DNA from: Embleya hyalina
GTDB taxonomy: Bacteria; Actinomycetota; Actinomycetes; Streptomycetales; Streptomycetaceae
Direction: 5' to 3'
NCBI RefSeq assembly: GCF_003967355.1
Contig: NZ_BIFH01000017.1
Coordinates: 1 to 64,000 of the forward strand
DNA: 64,000 nucleotides
The notes beneath the pieces are model-generated. The model was not told the DNA's origin and made no database searches. It worked only from the letters and a program-made list of their open reading frames with translations. Made by a program: the position numbers and the translations under genes. The stretch's first letter is position 1. Every line of letters begins with the position of its first letter. This document shows, piece by piece, positions 43,443 through 54,789 of this stretch.

Positions 43443-46055
43443 TCAGCGCAGCGCGATGCCCTCCGCGAAGCCCTCGCTCTCCGGCGGGATCGCGATCAGG
43501 CCGAGTTCGGCGGGGCCGGCCAACAGCGGGTGCGTCGGCATGACCCGCACCGTGTAGCCGAACGGCCCGGTCCGGTCCAGCGCGAGCGAACCCTCGTAGA
43601 ACCACCGGCCGTGCTCGTCCCGGCGACCGGCCTTCAGCGGCGCGATCGTGCCGTCCACGATCCGGTCCGCGTCGTCGACCCGGCCGTGCACGACCTGGAC
43701 CTCCACGTCGGCGGGGGCGAGTTCGCCCAGCGAGACGAAGACCCGCAGGTTCAGCGTGTTGCCGACCTCGGGGGCGTCCCCTATCCCGCCCGACTCCACG
43801 TGATCGACCCGAACGCCCGGCCAGGACCGCCGCGCGTGCGCCTTCCACTCGGCCAACTCCCGGGCGGCCGACCCGGTGATCGCCCGACCCGACAGCGCGG
43901 CCGGCGCGTACAGCACGTCGACGTAGTCCTTGACCATCCGGTCCGCCGGCACCTTCGGACCGAGCGTGGCCAGCGTGTGCCGGACCATTTCCAGCCACCG
44001 GCCGGGCAGCCCCTCGGGGCCCCGATCGTAGAACCTGGCCGCGACCGAGTTCTCGATCAGGTCGTAGAGCGCCGCCGCCTCCAGGTCGTCCCGACGATCC
44101 ACGTCGGTGATCCCGTCGGCGGTCGGAATCGCCCACCCGTTCGAGCCGTCGTACCACTCGTCCCACCACCCGTCCAGGATGGACAGGTTCAGGCAGCCGT
44201 TCAGCGCGGCCTTCATCCCCGAGGTGCCACACGCCTCCAGCGGACGCAGCGGGTTGTTCAGCCACACGTCGCACCCGGGGTACAGGTGTTGCGCCATCGC
44301 GATGTCGTAGTCCGGCAGGAAGACGATCCGGTGCCGCACGTCCTCGCTGTCGGCGAACCGCACCAGGTCCTGGATCAGCCGCTTGCCGCCCTCGTCGGCC
44401 GGGTGCGCCTTGCCCGCGATCACGATCTGCACCGGCCGCTCCGGATGCAGCAACATCGAGCGCAGCCGGTCCTGATCGCGCAGCATCAGGGTGAGCCGCT
44501 TGTAGGACGGCACCCGACGGGCGAACCCGATGGTCAACACGTCGGGATCGAGCACCCCCTCGATCCAGCCCAATTCCGCCTCGCCGGCGCCCCGTTGCCG
44601 CCAGGACTCGCGCAGCCGCAGCCGCGCCTCGGCGACCAGCTTCGCCCGCAGCGCGCGCCGCAACTCCCACAACGAGCCCGCCGACAGCCCGTCGATCGCC
44701 GCCCACGCCGCCGGATCCTCGGCGAGTTCGACGCCCGCCTCGCGCGCGATCAGGTCGGTGACGTCGCCGTCCACCCACGTGGGCGCGTGTACGCCGTTCG
44801 TGATCGAGGTAATCGGTACCTCGGTGGTGTCGAAGCCCGGCCACAGGCCGTCGAACATGCCCCGACTGACCCGTCCGTGCAACTTGCTCACGCCGTTGGC
44901 CCGTTGGGCGAGCCGCAGGCCCATCACGGCCATGTTGAACACGCCCGGATCACCGTCCGGGTAGGTCTCCGCGCCGAGTGCGAGGACCCGATCCACCGGA
45001 ACCCCCGGACACGCGAGGTCGCCGCCGAAATGCCGCTGGATCTGATCGCGACCGAACCGGTCGATGCCGGCCGGCACGGGCGTGTGCGTGGTGAACACCG
45101 TGCCCGCCCGGGCGGCTTCGAGGGCCGCGTCGAAGTCCAACCCGTCGGTCCCGGTGAACTCGCGGATGCGCTCGATGCCCAGGAATCCGGCGTGGCCCTC
45201 GTTGGTGTGGAAGACCTCGGGTGCGGGATGGCCGGTGATCTCGCAAAAAGCCCGCAAAGCCCGCACCCCGCCGATGCCGAGCAGCATCTCCTGATGCAAG
45301 CGATGTTCGCTCGTGCCGCCGTACAGCCGGTCGGTCACCTCGCGTTCGGCGGGCTCGTTCTCCTCGATGTCGGAGTCGAGCAGGAGCAGCGGCACCCGAC
45401 CGACCTGGGCCTTCCAGATCCGCGCGTGCAACTCACCCGTCGGGAGTCCGATGACCACCCGTGCGGGTGCACCGTCGGCACCCCGAAGGAGGGTCAGTGG
45501 CAACTCGTTGGGGTCCAGGAGGGGGTAACGCTCCTGCTGCCAACCGTCTCGGGACAACGACTGTCGGAAGTAGCCGTGGCGGTACATCAATCCGACCCCG
45601 ACGATGGGCACACCCAGGTCGCTGGCGGCCTTGAGATGGTCGCCCGCGAGGATGCCCAAACCCCCGCTGTACTGCGGAAGTGCGGCCGTGATGCCGTACT
45701 CCGGCGAGAAGTACGCGATGGCCGCGGGGGGTGCGGCAAGGCTCGCGCCGGTGCCCGAGAGGGTTTGATACCAGCGAGGTCCGGTCAGGTATTCGTGCAG
45801 GTCTTCGGCTGCGACCCGCAGGCGGGCAAGGAAGCGGCGGTCGTCGGCGAGCGCGCCGAGCTTGTCGTTCGGCACGGTGCCGAGGAGGCGGACCGGGTCC
45901 CGGCCGACCGCCGCCCAGGTGTCCGGGTCGATCGACTCGAACAGGGCGCGGGTCTCCGCGTGCCAGGACCAGCGGAGGTTCATTGCCAGTTCACCCAGTG
46001 GCTCCAGCGGAGCGGGCAGAACCGTACGCACGGTGAATCTGCGGATTGCTCTCAC
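43443..46055 (-). CDS. glgP: Alpha-glucan (glycogen/maltodextrin) phosphorylase
   Basis: An 870-residue GT35 enzyme of the actinobacterial/archaeal 'alpha-glucan phosphorylase' type. It releases glucose-1-phosphate from glycogen, or forms maltose-linked chains in reverse. Seen: DUF3417-type N-terminus (LGELAMNLRWSWHAETRALF), FHTNEGHAGFLGIERIREF, and the PLP lysine K615 in ACGTSGMKAALNGCLNLSIL. The GTG at 46055 has no ribosome site. A TAGGGT -10-like hexamer ends six bases upstream, so the mRNA is probably leaderless. It is divergent from glgE-treS-pep2-glgB. Confidence 0.95.
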   Translation of the reverse strand: MRAIRRFTVRTVLPAPLEPLGELAMNLRWSWHAETRALFESIDPDTWAAVGRDPVRLLGTVPNDKLGALADDRRFLARLRVAAEDLHEYLTGPRWYQTLSGTGASLAAPPAAIAYFSPEYGITAALPQYSGGLGILAGDHLKAASDLGVPIVGVGLMYRHGYFRQSLSRDGWQQERYPLLDPNELPLTLLRGADGAPARVVIGLPTGELHARIWKAQVGRVPLLLLDSDIEENEPAEREVTDRLYGGTSEHRLHQEMLLGIGGVRALRAFCEITGHPAPEVFHTNEGHAGFLGIERIREFTGTDGLDFDAALEAARAGTVFTTHTPVPAGIDRFGRDQIQRHFGGDLACPGVPVDRVLALGAETYPDGDPGVFNMAVMGLRLAQRANGVSKLHGRVSRGMFDGLWPGFDTTEVPITSITNGVHAPTWVDGDVTDLIAREAGVELAEDPAAWAAIDGLSAGSLWELRRALRAKLVAEARLRLRESWRQRGAGEAELGWIEGVLDPDVLTIGFARRVPSYKRLTLMLRDQDRLRSMLLHPERPVQIVIAGKAHPADEGGKRLIQDLVRFADSEDVRHRIVFLPDYDIAMAQHLYPGCDVWLNNPLRPLEACGTSGMKAALNGCLNLSILDGWWDEWYDGSNGWAIPTADGITDVDRRDDLEAAALYDLIENSVAARFYDRGPEGLPGRWLEMVRHTLATLGPKVPADRMVKDYVDVLYAPAALSGRAITGSAARELAEWKAHARRSWPGVRVDHVESGGIGDAPEVGNTLNLRVFVSLGELAPADVEVQVVHGRVDDADRIVDGTIAPLKAGRRDEHGRWFYEGSLALDRTGPFGYTVRVMPTHPLLAGPAELGLIAIPPESEGFAEGIALR

Positions 46056-46061
46056 GCTGCG

Positions 46062-46132
46062 ACCCTAGCCGGAAGGCGGCAGAACTTGCGACAGTGGATG
46101 CAGTGCGCTTGCAAAGCCGGCAAGATCTTGCG
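46062..46132. promoter_or_regulatory. CTTGC-motif cluster and glgP promoter in the glgP/glgE gap
   Basis: On the minus strand TAGGGT (46067-46062) sits six bases before the glgP GTG. Upstream lie CTTGCG (46085-46090), CTTGCAA (46108-46114), GGCAAG (46119-46124, inverted) and CTTGCG (46127-46132). GCAAGATCTTGC (46120-46131) is a perfect palindrome. CTTGCAA-type repeats are the known target class of the LacI-type maltose regulators (MalR/Reg1) of streptomycetes, so carbohydrate control is plausible. The rest of the gap (46133-46474) holds the glgE leader, with no gene seen. Confidence 0.55.
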
Positions 46133-46474
46133 GATGGGTCTGGGGGCGTTTTTACACCATATGGACCGTGCCCCGATCGACTTGACGATCGTTGAACAGC
46201 CGGGTCCTTCCGTCCCGCCGTACCGCGGACACACCAGACATCCACCGTCCACGGTCGCGGGCCGGGCCCCACCCGGTCCCCGCCTGGTGGTCGCGTCACG
46301 AGCAATGGCCGCCGCGCAGCGGTGAGAGGTGGACCCGAGCGATCCCACCGGTCGCCGCCGGGTCGGTTCGTCGCCACTCCCGGGTCCGGCAATCGGGGTA
46401 TCGAGTGGGTTTCCGTACGGGTGCATCGCGCGCGACGCGCACGGGACGCCCGTCCGTGGGTACAGGAGTTCGGC

Positions 46475-48783
46475 ATGACCAGTTCGGCTGGGAAGGACCC
46501 CGGGGGCGCTCGCGCACCCCGGGCGGGGCAGGTCGCGGCCGACGAGGCCGCGGCACGGAAGACGACCGCCGGAGGGTCGCGGGCCGCACGGGCCGCGGCC
46601 GCGCCGGCCGACACCACCGCGACGTCGACCGCCGCGAAGTCACCGGCTCGCGCCGGGAAATCCGGGCGGACCGAGGGCGCCGCGAACGCCGGGGGCGATA
46701 CCTCCGGCGGCAGGGACGGCAGGGACCGCAGCGGCGGTGCGACCGGCACCGGCGGGTCGGCCGCGCCGGCCAGGCCGGCCCGGCCGACCGCGCCGCGGAT
46801 CGGGCGGATCCCGATCATCGACGTCGAACCCGTGGTCGACGGCGGCACCCGCCCGGTGCGCGCGATCCCGGGCGAGACCTTCCACGTCGGCGCCACGGTC
46901 TTCCGCGAGGGCCACGGCGCGGTGGCCGCGGGCGTCGTGTTGCGCGACCCGCGCGGCCGGGCCGGCGCGCTCACCCCGATGGTCCCGGGCACGCCGGGGA
47001 CCGACCGGATGCACGCGACGGTCACCCCGACCGCCGAGGGGATGTGGTCCTACACGGTCGAGGCGTGGGGCGACCCGATCGCGACCTGGCGGCACGCCGC
47101 CGGAATCAAGATCCCGGCGGGTCTGGAGGTCGGACTCGTCCTGGAGGAGGGCGCGCAACTCCTGGAGCGGGCCGCCGCCGGGGTGCCGAAGAAGGACGGC
47201 CGGCGGGCGGTGGTGCTGGCCGCGGTGGACGCGCTGCGGGACGAGACGCGTTCGCCCGCCGAGCGGCTGGCCGCGGCGCGCTCGGCCGACCTGGACGAGG
47301 TGCTGGCCCGGCATCCGCTGCGCGAATCGGTCACCTCCTCGGCCCGCCATCCGCTGCGCGTCGAGCGCGAACGCGCGCTGTACGGCGCCTGGTACGAGTT
47401 CTTCCCCCGTTCCGAGGGCGCGGTGGTGGACCCCACCGGCGTCCGGCCCCCGCGCAGCGGCACCTTCCGCACCGCGATGGAACGGCTGCCGCAGGTCGCG
47501 GCGATGGGCTTCGACGTGGTGTACCTGCCGCCGATCCACCCGATCGGCACCGCCTTCCGCAAGGGCCCCAACAACACCCTCGTGGCCGGCGAGCACGATC
47601 CCGGCTCGCCGTGGGGAATCGGCTCGCCCGAGGGCGGGCACGACACGATCCACCCGGACCTGGGCACGATCGAGGACTTCGACGCGTTCGTGGCCCGGGC
47701 CCGCGAGTTGCGGATGGAGATCGCCCTCGACTTCGCGCTCCAGGTCTCCCCCGACCACCCGTGGGTGGAAAAACACCCCGAGTGGTTCCGGCACCGCGCC
47801 GACGGCACCATCGCCTTCGCGGAGAACCCGCCGAAGAAGTACCAGGACATCTACCCGATCGACTTCGACACCGACTTCGAGGGTCTGGTCGAGGAGACGC
47901 TGCGGGTGTTGCGGCACTGGATGGCGCACGGCGTGCGGATCTTCCGGGTGGACAACCCGCACACCAAGCCGGTGATGTTCTGGGAGCAGGTGATCGCCAC
48001 GATCAACACGACCGATCCGGACGTGCTGTTCCTGGCCGAGGCGTTCACCCGACCGGCGATGATGCGCACCCTGGCCAAGGTCGGCTTCCAGCAGTCGTAC
48101 ACGTACTTCACCTGGCGCAACGGCAAGGACGAACTTCAGGAATACCTCACCGAGTTGACCACCGGCGAGGCGTCCGCCTACATGCGGCCCAACTTCTTCG
48201 TGAACACGCCCGACATCCTGCACGCCTATCTGCAGTACGGCGGGCCGGCCGCGTTCAAGGTCCGCGCCCTGCTGGCCGCCACGCTCTCCCCCACGTGGGG
48301 CGTCTACGCGGGTTTCGAGCTGTACGAGCACGTCGCCGTCAAGGCGGGCAGCGAGGAGTACCACGACTCGGAGAAGTATCAACTGCGCCCGCGCGACTGG
48401 GCCGGCGCCGAACGCGAGGGGCGCTCGCTGGCGCCGTACATCACCACGCTCAACCGCGTGCGCCGCCGGCACCCGAGCCTGCAACGGCTACGAAACCTGA
48501 CTTTCCATCACGTGGACGACGACGCGGTCATGGCCTTCTCCAAGCGCACCCGGGTGGGTGACGTCGACGACCTGGTCCTGGTCGTGGTGAACCTCGATCC
48601 GCACCACACCCACGAGGCGACGGTCCACCTGGACCTGCCCGCCCTCGGCCTGGACTGGCAGGACACCTTCGCGGTGCACGACGAGTTCACCGGAGCCGGT
48701 TACCGCTGGGGTCGGCACAACTACGTGCGTCTCGATCCCGCGCACGAGCCCGCGCATCTCTTCTCGGTCCGGAGGAACAGCCC

Positions 48784-48787
<4 letters not shown>
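46475..48787 (+). CDS. glgE: Alpha-1,4-glucan:maltose-1-phosphate maltosyltransferase
   Basis: A 770-residue GH13_3 enzyme that adds maltose units from maltose-1-phosphate to alpha-glucan ends. The catalytic nucleophile is D493 in [13 protein letters not shown] and the acid/base is E522 in [10 protein letters not shown]. Also seen: [34 protein letters not shown] and a C-terminal beta domain. The first ~110 residues are a low-complexity Ala/Gly/Arg/Thr extension absent from typical enzymes of about 670 residues. The ATG at 46475 has AGGAG six bases upstream. It overlaps treS (GTGA), so the pathway trehalose - maltose - maltose-1-phosphate - glucan is translationally coupled. Confidence 0.96.
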
Positions 48788-50474
<1,687 letters not shown>

Positions 50475-50478
<4 letters not shown>

Positions 50479-51926
50479 CGGATTCCACCCGACCCCACGA
50501 TCCGACTGCCTCCGCCGTGATCGCTCTGCTGCGCGACTGGCTGCCGCAGCAGAGATGGTTCGCCGGCAAGGGCCGGCCTCTTCGTGGGGTCGGCGTGGTC
50601 CACAGTCTCGAAGTGGTCTCCGGCGATCCCGCGCTGCACCACATGTTGCTGCGGGTCGACCACGGTGGCGCACCCGAGCACTACCAACTCCTCCTCGGCG
50701 TGCGCGCCGGTCTGCCGGACCGGCTCACCCACGCCCTGATCGGCCGGTTGCCCAACGGCAGCAGCCTCTACGACGGTGTGCACGACGCGGAGCTGACCCG
50801 GTGGTTGCCGGAACGGTTCGTCGCGGCGGACACCGTCGGCGCGCTGGCCTTCCATCGTCCCGGCGCCCAGGCCCCCGATCCCGAGCACGTCGGCCTGGTG
50901 ATCGGCGCCGAGCAGTCCAACACGTCGATCATCTTCGGCGACGACGTGATCCTGAAGCTGTTCCGCCGGGTGGTGCCCGGGGTCAATCCGGACCTGGAGG
51001 TCTCGCTGGCCCTCGCGGGCGCGGGCTCGCGCCGGATTCCCGCGCCGATCGCCTGGTTCGACATGCCGTTCCCGGACGCGGACGGCGAGCCGACCACGCT
51101 GGGCATGCTCCAGGAGTACCTGCGCACCGGGACCGACGGCTGGGAGCTGGCCAAGACCTCGGTGCGCGACCTGTACGCGGGCCAGGAGGTGCGCGGCGCG
51201 GGTCCACACGCGCACGAGACCGGCGGCGACTTCGCCGGCGAGTCCTTCCGGCTGGGCGCGGCGACCGCCGAGGTACACGCCGACCTGGCCCGTTCGTTGC
51301 CCACGACGGTGGCGGGCGAGCCGGAGCTGGCCGCGATCGCCGACGACATGGAGCGCCGGTTGCACGCGGCGGCCGAGGCGGTGCCCGACCTGGCCCCGTT
51401 CACCGATCGGCTGCGCGAGGCGTACCGGGATCTGCGCACGCTGGGCCGGGACGGACACCCCGTGCCGCTCCAGCGCATCCACGGCGACTTCCACCTCGGC
51501 CAGGTGATGCGTACCGCCACGCGGTGGGTGCTGCTCGACTTCGAGGGCGAGCCGGCCCGACCGCTGCGCGAACGGCGCTCGTTGCACTCGCCGCTGCGCG
51601 ACATCGCGGCGATGTTGCGCTCGTTCGACTACGCGGCCCGACACCTGCTGGCCGGCGGCGGTGGCTTCTGGGGACGCGGGACCCCCGCGCCGCACCTGGT
51701 GCGCCGCGCGGAGGAATGGGCCACCCGCAATCGGGAAGCCTTCTGTGCGGGATACGCCGACGCGGGCTCGTTCGACCCGCACTCCGAACCCGTGCTGTTG
51801 CGGGCCTTCGAGACCGACAAGGCCGTCTACGAGGTCATGTACGAGTCGGGCAACCGACCCTCGTGGTTGCCGGTGCCGATGTCGGCGATCCGGCGCCTGG
51901 CCGAACGTGCGCCGTTGCCGCACTGA
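50475..51926 (+). CDS. pep2: Maltokinase (Pep2/Mak)
   Basis: A 483-residue ATP-dependent kinase making maltose-1-phosphate for GlgE. The N-terminal cap ([20 protein letters not shown]) is specific to maltokinases. The aminoglycoside-phosphotransferase-like core has [11 protein letters not shown] (H336-G-D338, catalytic Asp) and the metal-binding [12 protein letters not shown]. The GTG at 50475 overlaps the treS stop, with GGAG ten bases upstream. It is expressed as part of glgE-treS-pep2-glgB. Confidence 0.95.
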
Positions 51927-51974
51927 CGCATCGTCGATTCCCGTTCCGTACCAACGTCTCAGGAGGTCCCATCC

Positions 51975-54251
51975 GTGACGGCCCGTCAGGACAGCGCGTC
52001 AACCGAGGACGGCGGGGTCGCCGGTCGTCCTGCCAAGCGTTCGGCCACTCGGGCCCGCCCCCGGCCGGCCGGCCGGCCCGAGGTGCCACCGTTGGCCGCC
52101 GACGAGTTGCGCCGCCTGGTGGACGGCGGCCATCACGATCCGCACGGGCTGCTCGGCCCGCACCCGCACGTGCCCGGCGTGGACGGCGTGGTGGTGCGGG
52201 TGCTGCGGCCGTGGGCCCGTGAGGTGATCGTGGTCACCGGCGAGCATCGGGTGCCGCTCAGCCACGAGGCGGAGGGGCTGTTCACCGGTCTGCTGCCCGG
52301 CACCGAGGTGCCCGACTACCGGCTCGAGATCCGCTACGACGGCACCGAGCTGCACACGGACGACCCGTACCGCTTCCTGCCCACCCTGGGCGAGTTGGAC
52401 ATACACCTGATCGCCGAGGGTCGGCACGAGCGGCTGTGGGACGTGCTCGGCGCGCACGTACGCTCCTACGAGACCGCCACCGGCCCGGTCACCGGGACCT
52501 CGTTCGCGGTCTGGGCGCCGAACGCGCGCGGGGTGCGGGTGGTCGGCGACTTCAACTATTGGGACGGCATCGCGCACCCGATGCGCTCGCTGGGCTCCTC
52601 CGGGGTCTGGGAGCTGTTCGTGCCCGACGTCGGCGACGGCACCAAGTACAAGTACGAGATCCTGGGCCGGGACGGCGTCTCCCGGCAGAAGGCCGACCCG
52701 CTGGCCTTCGCCACCGAACTGCCGCCGTCCACCGCGTCGGTGGTGCACACCCCGACCTACACGTGGTCGGACAAGGAGTGGTTGGAGAAGCGGGCCGGGA
52801 CGGTCCACCACATCGCGCCGATGAGCGTGTACGAGATCCACCTCGGCTCGTGGCGGCCGGGCCTGAGCTACCTCCAACTGGCCGAGCAGTTGCCCGCCTA
52901 CGTCACCGAGATGGGCTTCACCCATGTGGAGCTGCTGCCGGTGGCGGAACACCCGTACGGCCCATCGTGGGGCTACCAGGTGTCCTCGTATTACGCGCCC
53001 ACCTCGCGGTTCGGCGATCCCGACGAGTTCCGGCACCTCGTGGACGCGCTGCACCGGGCCGGGGTCGGGGTCCTGGTGGACTGGGTGCCGGCGCACTTCC
53101 CCAAGGACGCGTGGGCGCTCGCCCGGTTCGACGGGACCGCGCTGTACGAGCACCCGGATCCGCGCCGGGGCGAGCACCCCGACTGGGGCACCCTGGTCTT
53201 CGACTACGGCCGGCACGAGGTGCGCAACTTCCTCGTGGCCAACGCGGTCTACTGGTGCGAGGAGTTCCACATCGACGGGCTGCGGGTGGACGCGGTCGCC
53301 TCGATGCTCTATCTGGACTACTCGCGCGAGCACGGCGAATGGGCGCCCAACCAGCACGGCGGCCGGGAGAACCTGGACGCGGTGGCCTTCCTCCAGGAGA
53401 TGAACGCGACGCTGTACCGGCGCGTGCCCGGCGTGCTCACCATCGCCGAGGAGTCCACCGCGTGGGACGGGGTGACCCGCTCGACCGACAGCGGCGGACT
53501 CGGCTTCGGCTTCAAGTGGAACATGGGCTGGATGCACGACTCGCTGGAATACATCCAGAAGGAGCCGATCCACCGGCAGCACCACCACAACGAGATCACC
53601 TTCTCGCTGATGTACGCGTGGAGCGAGAACTACATCCTGCCGATCAGCCACGACGAGGTGGTGCACGGCAAACGTTCCATGGTGGACAAGATGCCGGGCG
53701 ACCGCTGGCAGCAGATGGCCAACGTGCGCGCCTACCTGGCCTTCATGTGGGCCCACCCGGGCAAGCAGTTGTTGTTCATGGGCTCGGAATTCGGCCACGG
53801 CGCGGAGTGGTCCGAGGCGCGCGGCCTGGACTGGTGGCTGCTGGACCACGCCGAGCACCAGGGCGTCCGGGAGTTGGTCCGCGACCTCAACTCGGTCTAT
53901 CGGGGACGGCCCGCGCTGTGGACCCAGGACACCCGGCCGGAGGGCTTCTCCTGGATCGACGGCGGCGACGCGGCGTCCAACGTGTTGTCGTTCGTCAGGC
54001 ACGGCGCGGCCGGCGAACAGCTGGTGTGCGTGTGCAACTTCTCCCCGGTGGTCCGGGAGGACTTCCGGGTCGGCCTGCCGCACGCGGGCCGGTGGCGTGA
54101 GGTACTGAACACCGACGCGGCCGGCTACGGCGGCGCCAATGTCGGCAATCGAGGCGAGGTACGGGCCGAGGACGTGGCGTGGCACGGCCGACCGGCCTCC
54201 GCGTCGATGACGCTGCCGCCCCTGGCCACCGTCTGGTTCGTCCCCGAATAG
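51975..54251 (+). CDS. glgB: 1,4-alpha-glucan branching enzyme
   Basis: A 758-residue GH13_9 enzyme creating alpha-1,6 branches in the glucan made by GlgE. Two N-terminal CBM48-like domains are present ([17 protein letters not shown] and [20 protein letters not shown]). The barrel has the nucleophile D439 in [18 protein letters not shown], the acid E492 in [14 protein letters not shown] and [14 protein letters not shown]. The GTG at 51975 follows AGGAGG at eight bases. A 48-bp gap separates it from pep2. It is the last gene of the glucan operon; a strong terminator follows. Confidence 0.97.
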   Translation: MTARQDSASTEDGGVAGRPAKRSATRARPRPAGRPEVPPLAADELRRLVDGGHHDPHGLLGPHPHVPGVDGVVVRVLRPWAREVIVVTGEHRVPLSHEAEGLFTGLLPGTEVPDYRLEIRYDGTELHTDDPYRFLPTLGELDIHLIAEGRHERLWDVLGAHVRSYETATGPVTGTSFAVWAPNARGVRVVGDFNYWDGIAHPMRSLGSSGVWELFVPDVGDGTKYKYEILGRDGVSRQKADPLAFATELPPSTASVVHTPTYTWSDKEWLEKRAGTVHHIAPMSVYEIHLGSWRPGLSYLQLAEQLPAYVTEMGFTHVELLPVAEHPYGPSWGYQVSSYYAPTSRFGDPDEFRHLVDALHRAGVGVLVDWVPAHFPKDAWALARFDGTALYEHPDPRRGEHPDWGTLVFDYGRHEVRNFLVANAVYWCEEFHIDGLRVDAVASMLYLDYSREHGEWAPNQHGGRENLDAVAFLQEMNATLYRRVPGVLTIAEESTAWDGVTRSTDSGGLGFGFKWNMGWMHDSLEYIQKEPIHRQHHHNEITFSLMYAWSENYILPISHDEVVHGKRSMVDKMPGDRWQQMANVRAYLAFMWAHPGKQLLFMGSEFGHGAEWSEARGLDWWLLDHAEHQGVRELVRDLNSVYRGRPALWTQDTRPEGFSWIDGGDAASNVLSFVRHGAAGEQLVCVCNFSPVVREDFRVGLPHAGRWREVLNTDAAGYGGANVGNRGEVRAEDVAWHGRPASASMTLPPLATVWFVPE

Positions 54252-54266
54252 CGGTCGAAGTCCCTC

Positions 54267-54304
54267 CCGGGAGCCGACGTCGCACGGTCGACGTCGGCTC
54301 CCGG
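54267..54304 (+). terminator. Terminator of the glgE-treS-pep2-glgB operon
   Basis: The arms 54267-54282 (CCGGGAGCCGACGTCG) and 54289-54304 are perfect 16-bp reverse complements with a 6-nt loop, 15 bp after the glgB stop. GGTCGG-type repeats follow to 54335. It separates the glucan operon from the toxin operon. Confidence 0.85.
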
Positions 54305-54341
54305 TCGGTTCGCGGTCGGCTCCCGGTCGGCTCGCGGAAAC

Positions 54342-54371
54342 GTGACACTCCGGCGAATCGTGAATTAGTGT
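54342..54371 (+). promoter_or_regulatory. Candidate promoter of the toxin operon
   Basis: GTGACA (54342-54347, 5/6 to TTGACA) is followed after 18 bp by TAGTGT (54366-54371), a streptomycete-style -10. Transcription would start near 54378, about 85 bp before the WXG100-like gene. This is the best vegetative-type promoter match noticed in the window. Confidence 0.55.
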
Positions 54372-54462
54372 CTTGCCTTCATGCCCCCGGAAGACGTCCC
54401 TCCGGAACCTGCCGGGGTCGATGCGACAGCCAGAGAGACATGGAACACGGGGGTGTTCTCAC

Positions 54463-54789
54463 ATGACGGCGGACGCGGGTACGGGGTACAAGGCCCTTCC
54501 CTCGGACTTCAAGACGGCGGGTAAGGCTTTCACCGACGCGGGACGCCGCGTGGCCGAGATCCGAACGACGCTCAAGACGTCCATCGAGGGTCTGGGCGAG
54601 TGCTGGGGGGACGACGACCTCGGCAACGGCTTCGCCAAGTCGTACAAACCCGCCCGGGACAAGGTGCTCGAAGCGCTCGAAGCGCTCGCCAAGGGTCTCG
54701 GGGAGATCGGCAAGGGTCTCGACACGTCCGCCGGCAACTACCAGAAGACCGAGGACCACAACCGCGAGAGCTTCGGTGGCAAGGCCTGA
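54463..54789 (+). CDS. WXG100-like ESX/type VII-associated protein
   Basis: A 108-residue helical-hairpin protein. The turn motif is GECWGDDDLGNGFAKSYKPA, the variant of WXG seen in actinobacterial WXG100 families, flanked by two amphipathic helices (FKTAGKAFTDAGRRVAEIRT and VLEALEALAKGLGEIGKGLD). Such proteins act as partners or export adaptors for toxins secreted by type VII/ESX systems. GGGGG lies nine bases before the ATG. The stop overlaps the start of the giant gene (TGATG), so the two are made together. No ESX core genes (eccC and others) are in the window. Confidence 0.85.
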   Translation: MTADAGTGYKALPSDFKTAGKAFTDAGRRVAEIRTTLKTSIEGLGECWGDDDLGNGFAKSYKPARDKVLEALEALAKGLGEIGKGLDTSAGNYQKTEDHNRESFGGKA

